From assembly GCA_028280105.1 (NCBI GenBank), contig JANQML010000178.1:1-45011 (forward strand): a stretch of 45,011 bases of DNA, given 5' to 3'. The position numbers and the translations under genes were made by a program. Shown one piece after another: positions 42,410 through 45,011 of the stretch. The stretch's first letter is position 1. Every line of letters begins with the position of its first letter. The notes under the pieces were generated by a model. That model was given only the letters and a program-made list of their open reading frames with translations. It did not search any database and was not told the origin of the DNA. The DNA comes from Desulfobacula sp. Its GTDB lineage: Bacteria > Desulfobacterota > Desulfobacteria > Desulfobacterales > Desulfobacteraceae.

Positions 42410-42637
42410 ACCCTTGCGGTTCCCGAAAAAGAAGACAGTCTTGCCAAAGCGGTTGGAGAAGCCCACTGCCAGTATACACGAATGATCAATTTCAGGAAAA
42501 ATGTCCGCGGGTTCCTTTTTCAGGGACGGTTTTCATCCTGTCCGGTATATACGGACCCACATCTTTTTACGGCCCTTGCATCTTGTGAATTCGATGGCTA
42601 TCTTGTTACAAAGTGTAATGGCAATTCCTTAGTTTGA
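42410..42637 (+). pseudogene. Fragment of a Y1/RAYT-type (IS200-like) transposase
   Basis: The frame reads VPEKEDSLAKAVGEAHCQY, then TRMINFRKNVRGFLFQGRF and SSCPVYTDPHL, which matches the central-to-C-terminal part of REP-associated tyrosine transposases (typical form: LARAIGEAHRRYTRMINFREGWRGYLWQGRFAS). There is no start or N terminus: a TAA stands at 42407-42409. After PHL the similarity fades and a stop comes at 42635-42637. It is therefore a decayed remnant, located directly upstream of the foreign-looking SelO gene. Confidence 0.78.
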
Positions 42638-42663
42638 ATTCTTTATAATAAATTGAATTATAT
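42634..42663 (+). promoter_or_regulatory. Possible promoter for the SelO gene
   Basis: TTGAAT (42634-42639) and TTATAT (42658-42663) with an 18-base spacer, in a stretch that is much more AT-rich than most of the window. Weak, sequence-only call. Confidence 0.3.
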
Positions 42664-42801
42664 TTTTTTCTAAGGGTTTGCCTCTCTGTTTTTTATGCAG
42701 CATTCAGACGGGGCTGAAGTTGCTGTAGTAATTTTGTTTTACAGCGCTCCCAATAGCTTTCAATGCGTGGGCGCGCTCCCCATAGCGAGGTATTTGCAAC
42801 A

Positions 42802-44502
42802 ATGTCATTGTCTAAACCATCTGCTCAGCAGCGCATATCGACTTTTGATGAGTTTGTGCGATTAGCCGATTATTCTTTAATGGATACCTTGAATGCCGAT
42901 CCTGATGCCACGGCAGATGGTGATGACCACGGTACCCGTCAGGTTTTTTCCGGCCACTTCGTACCGGTGACTCCCACGCCGCTTCCAGAACCGGAATATG
43001 TCACCCATAGCAGCTCTTTTTTCAATGAACTCGGGTTGAGCGACGCGTTGGTAAATGATGCAAAATTTCGCCGGGTATTTTCGGGTGATATCTCAGCAGC
43101 GCACGAGCCTATGCGTAAAATTGGCTGGGCAACCGGCTATGCCCTGTCAATTTACGGCACCGAATATACCCACCAATGCCCATTTGGTACCGGAAATGGG
43201 TATGGCGATGGCCGGGCGATATCTGTATTTGAAGGGGTATTCAATGGACAGCGTTGGGAAATGCAGCTAAAGGGTGGCGGACCAACGCCGTATTGCCGTG
43301 GTGCTGACGGGCGGGCAGTACTCCGTTCAAGTGTGCGTGAGTTTCTCGCGCAAGAGTATATGCATGCCCTGGGGGTTCCCACAACGCGGTCTCTGACCCT
43401 GTATGCATCTAAATCTGAGAGCGTTGCCCGGCCCTGGTACTCCCAGGACTCTCATTCCTTTGATCCTGATATTATGGTGGATAATCCTGTGGCTATTTCA
43501 ACCCGCGTTGCCCCCTCTTTTTTGCGCGTGGGTCAGTTAGAGTTATTTGCCCGCCGGGTTCGCGGCAATGCGTATCCAAGCGCCCTAGAAGAGTTGCGCA
43601 TGATTGTGTCGCATGTAATCGACCGGGAATACCCAAACGATATTGATCAAGACCTTGTTTTTGCGGATCAAGTGGTTGAGTTGGCTAAGTTTTTTCGCAA
43701 GCGGCTTACGTCACTGGTGGCCAACTGGCAGCGTATTGGGTACTGCCAGGGTAATTATAACAGTGACAACTGCGCCGCTGGTGGCTTTACCCTCGACTAT
43801 GGACCATTTGGATTCTGTGAGATTTTCGATCCCGGGTTTCAACCATGGACTGGCGGCGGCAAACACTTTTCCTTTTTCAATCAGCCAACCGCAGCAGAAG
43901 CGAATTACCACATGTTCTGGACGGCAGTGAGACCGCTGCTTGCAAAAGATACTGAAGCTTTGGAACAATTGGATCAAATACGTCATGGCTTTGCCGAGGC
44001 AATGAAAAATCAAATCCAAAAAATGTGGGCGGCCAAGCTTGGCCTGACAGACTATCACCCAAAGCTGGTGCAGGGATTAATGCAGTTACTGACTCAATCA
44101 GAGGTGGACACCACCATTTTCTTCCGTGAATTATCCCATGTACCAGAGAATGTTTCAGCCTTGAAAAAGAGCTTCTACAGCAAGACCTCCCAACAACTCG
44201 ATGAGGAATGGCAATCCTGGCTAAAAAGCTGGCACGACCTCGTTATCAAAGGCAGCAATTTGGCAGAGATATCGGCAAAGATGAAACAGATTAACCCCAA
44301 ATATGCATGGCGGGAGTGGTTGATTGTCCCCGCCTACCAACAGGCCATGCAGGGTGACTACACATTGGTAAGAGAGTTGCAGGAAGTGCTTAGCTCTCCA
44401 TATGATGAGCAATCACAAAGGGTAGAAGATAAATATTATCGTCTAAAACCTGAGGTGTTTTTTAACGTTGGTGGCGTTTCGCACTACAGCTGTTCATCTT
44501 GA
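42802..44502 (+). CDS. selO: SelO/YdiU-family protein adenylyltransferase
   Basis: A 566-residue pseudokinase that, in this family, transfers AMP to protein Ser, Thr or Tyr residues. Family stretches are [24 protein letters not shown] (split by the nucleotide loop), [18 protein letters not shown], and [25 protein letters not shown] with its metal-binding Asn and Asp. The C terminus ends in SCSS; the Cys third from the end is where animal SelO has selenocysteine and E. coli has Cys. Arginine codons are mostly CGC/CGT instead of the CGG that dominates neighbouring genes, indicating transfer from another lineage. Start is uncertain: M14 of the open frame (42802) is the likely choice, with only a weak GAGG upstream. 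Confidence 0.9.
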   Translation: MSLSKPSAQQRISTFDEFVRLADYSLMDTLNADPDATADGDDHGTRQVFSGHFVPVTPTPLPEPEYVTHSSSFFNELGLSDALVNDAKFRRVFSGDISAAHEPMRKIGWATGYALSIYGTEYTHQCPFGTGNGYGDGRAISVFEGVFNGQRWEMQLKGGGPTPYCRGADGRAVLRSSVREFLAQEYMHALGVPTTRSLTLYASKSESVARPWYSQDSHSFDPDIMVDNPVAISTRVAPSFLRVGQLELFARRVRGNAYPSALEELRMIVSHVIDREYPNDIDQDLVFADQVVELAKFFRKRLTSLVANWQRIGYCQGNYNSDNCAAGGFTLDYGPFGFCEIFDPGFQPWTGGGKHFSFFNQPTAAEANYHMFWTAVRPLLAKDTEALEQLDQIRHGFAEAMKNQIQKMWAAKLGLTDYHPKLVQGLMQLLTQSEVDTTIFFRELSHVPENVSALKKSFYSKTSQQLDEEWQSWLKSWHDLVIKGSNLAEISAKMKQINPKYAWREWLIVPAYQQAMQGDYTLVRELQEVLSSPYDEQSQRVEDKYYRLKPEVFFNVGGVSHYSCSS

Positions 44503-44986
44503 TTTTGAAAAATATACCGTTCGAATTCACGATACTTCTAAGTAAATTCGGCCTGATTATTGAGTAAAAGCCGACCCCACATTGTGTCTATAGTGGTTGT
44601 CAAAATAACGTTCCGATTAAGTTTCCCATGTTACTGGTTGAACAGCAAATGATGCTAAGACTGTCGGCCCTTTCAGAGAGCTTGACATTATAAAGCCCTT
44701 TTTTTTCGGAACATATTTTTGTCATTTGCTGTATTATCAGCCGTTCAAAGCCATTATTGAAAGGGCGTTGACTTCTTGTGTTATTCATTTCTGCCGAAGC
44801 GGACGGGTCATATGAAAAGAGTGTTAACCTCAACGTTGCATAAAAATTTTATCATAAAAGATGAAATCAGTTGGCGGTACAATAAAAGTTTTGAATTTAA
44901 AGATGCTTTCACGACTTCATCATAAGTGGGTTCCGTCATTTCATCTTTTTTTACAAATTCTTACCCTCCGGGAAAAGCGTGAAGAT
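44503..44986. other. Gap after SelO
   Basis: About 480 bases, AT-rich. No convincing gene: a minus-strand 43-codon frame (44808-44939) beginning MTEPTYDEVVKASL could be a relic but has no supporting ribosome site. A TGCATAAAAATTTTAT stretch near 44837 repeats the arm seen at 33063. The right end carries AAAAGCGTGAAG (44973-44984), one arm of the palindrome that pairs with bases 73-84. Confidence 0.4.
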
Positions 44987-45011
44987 CCCATCTTCTTCGT
45001 TCCCAAGGTTT
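44987..45011. repeat. Right copy of the 25-bp terminal direct repeat
   Basis: Identical to bases 1-25, same orientation. With the arm at 44973-44984 it reproduces the left half of the palindrome whose right half lies at 36-84. See the left copy. Confidence 0.8.

Noticed and set aside
44808..44939. 43-codon minus-strand frame after SelO
   Set aside because: No good ribosome site and no recognisable family; too short to support.
1..45011. Whole window as a 45-kb circular plasmid or phage
   Set aside because: The content is chromosomal housekeeping genes with no replication, partition, conjugation or virion genes; the end overlap is better explained by repeats.
44973..45011. Integron attC site at the window ends
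   Set aside because: The palindrome lacks the RYYYAAC/GTTRRRY core boxes, and there is no integrase or cassette array.

Overview
The window looks like a chromosomal segment of a deltaproteobacterial anaerobe, most probably a Desulfobacterales-type sulfate reducer. This is inferred from gene content and style: dense short operons, CGG-rich arginine codons, many CCGG tetramers, an ADP-forming acyl-CoA synthetase, an EAL-HDOD protein, a PhnD-type binding protein beside a GGDEF/EAL protein, and a GAF/sigma-54 activator. No rRNA, tRNA, CRISPR array, prophage or complete insertion sequence was found. Housekeeping genes (recN, gltA, upp, priA, prmA) argue against a plasmid, although the first and last 25 bases are identical.

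Layout. 166-8500 is almost wholly on the minus strand. It runs TraB-family membrane protein, an unrecognised 802-residue protein, phosphatidylserine decarboxylase, an Lgt-like membrane enzyme, a small membrane protein and a membrane methyltransferase, then an EAL-HDOD protein with its own promoter. The last four of the first six overlap or nearly touch and look like a phospholipid-modification operon. 8694-11825 is a plus-strand run: a 60-residue protein, a nucleoside-recognition gate protein, recN and an FmdB zinc ribbon. 12154-14773 carries citrate synthase, a glycerophosphodiester phosphodiesterase and a DUF1330 protein. 14892-18112 (minus) is a GGDEF/EAL protein translationally coupled to a periplasmic PhnD-like binding protein. 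18463-20366 (minus) is threonine aldolase plus an EamA exporter. 20683-24456 (plus) is a beta-hydroxyacid dehydrogenase, a YqaA/DedA-like protein and a CoA ligase. 24559-26497 (minus) is upp-uraA. priA is at 26850-29285. A PilZ/zinc-ribbon gene and a GAF/sigma-54 activator diverge around 30.1 kb. 31924-34259 holds a shortened 4-oxalocrotonate tautomerase, azlCD and an Old Yellow Enzyme. 34274-38855 (minus) is prmA followed by an Mla-type lipid transporter (STAS-MlaE, MlaF, MlaD, lipoprotein). 38949-42394 (plus) is a periplasmic molybdopterin-fold protein, a histidine kinase and a second PrmA-like methyltransferase. The right end (42410-45011) looks foreign: a broken Y1/RAYT-type transposase fragment, then a SelO gene with different codon use, then about 500 bp without a clear gene.

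Themes. Membrane lipid handling recurs (Psd/Lgt-like/methyltransferase, GDPD, Mla). So does cyclic-di-GMP-type signalling (EAL-HDOD, GGDEF/EAL, PilZ). The window also holds several palindromic repeats: a 126-bp element with perfect 18-bp inverted ends beside priA, a truncated copy of it upstream of ltaE, an unrelated 88-bp imperfect palindrome before gltA, and a large palindrome that appears only when the two window ends are joined.
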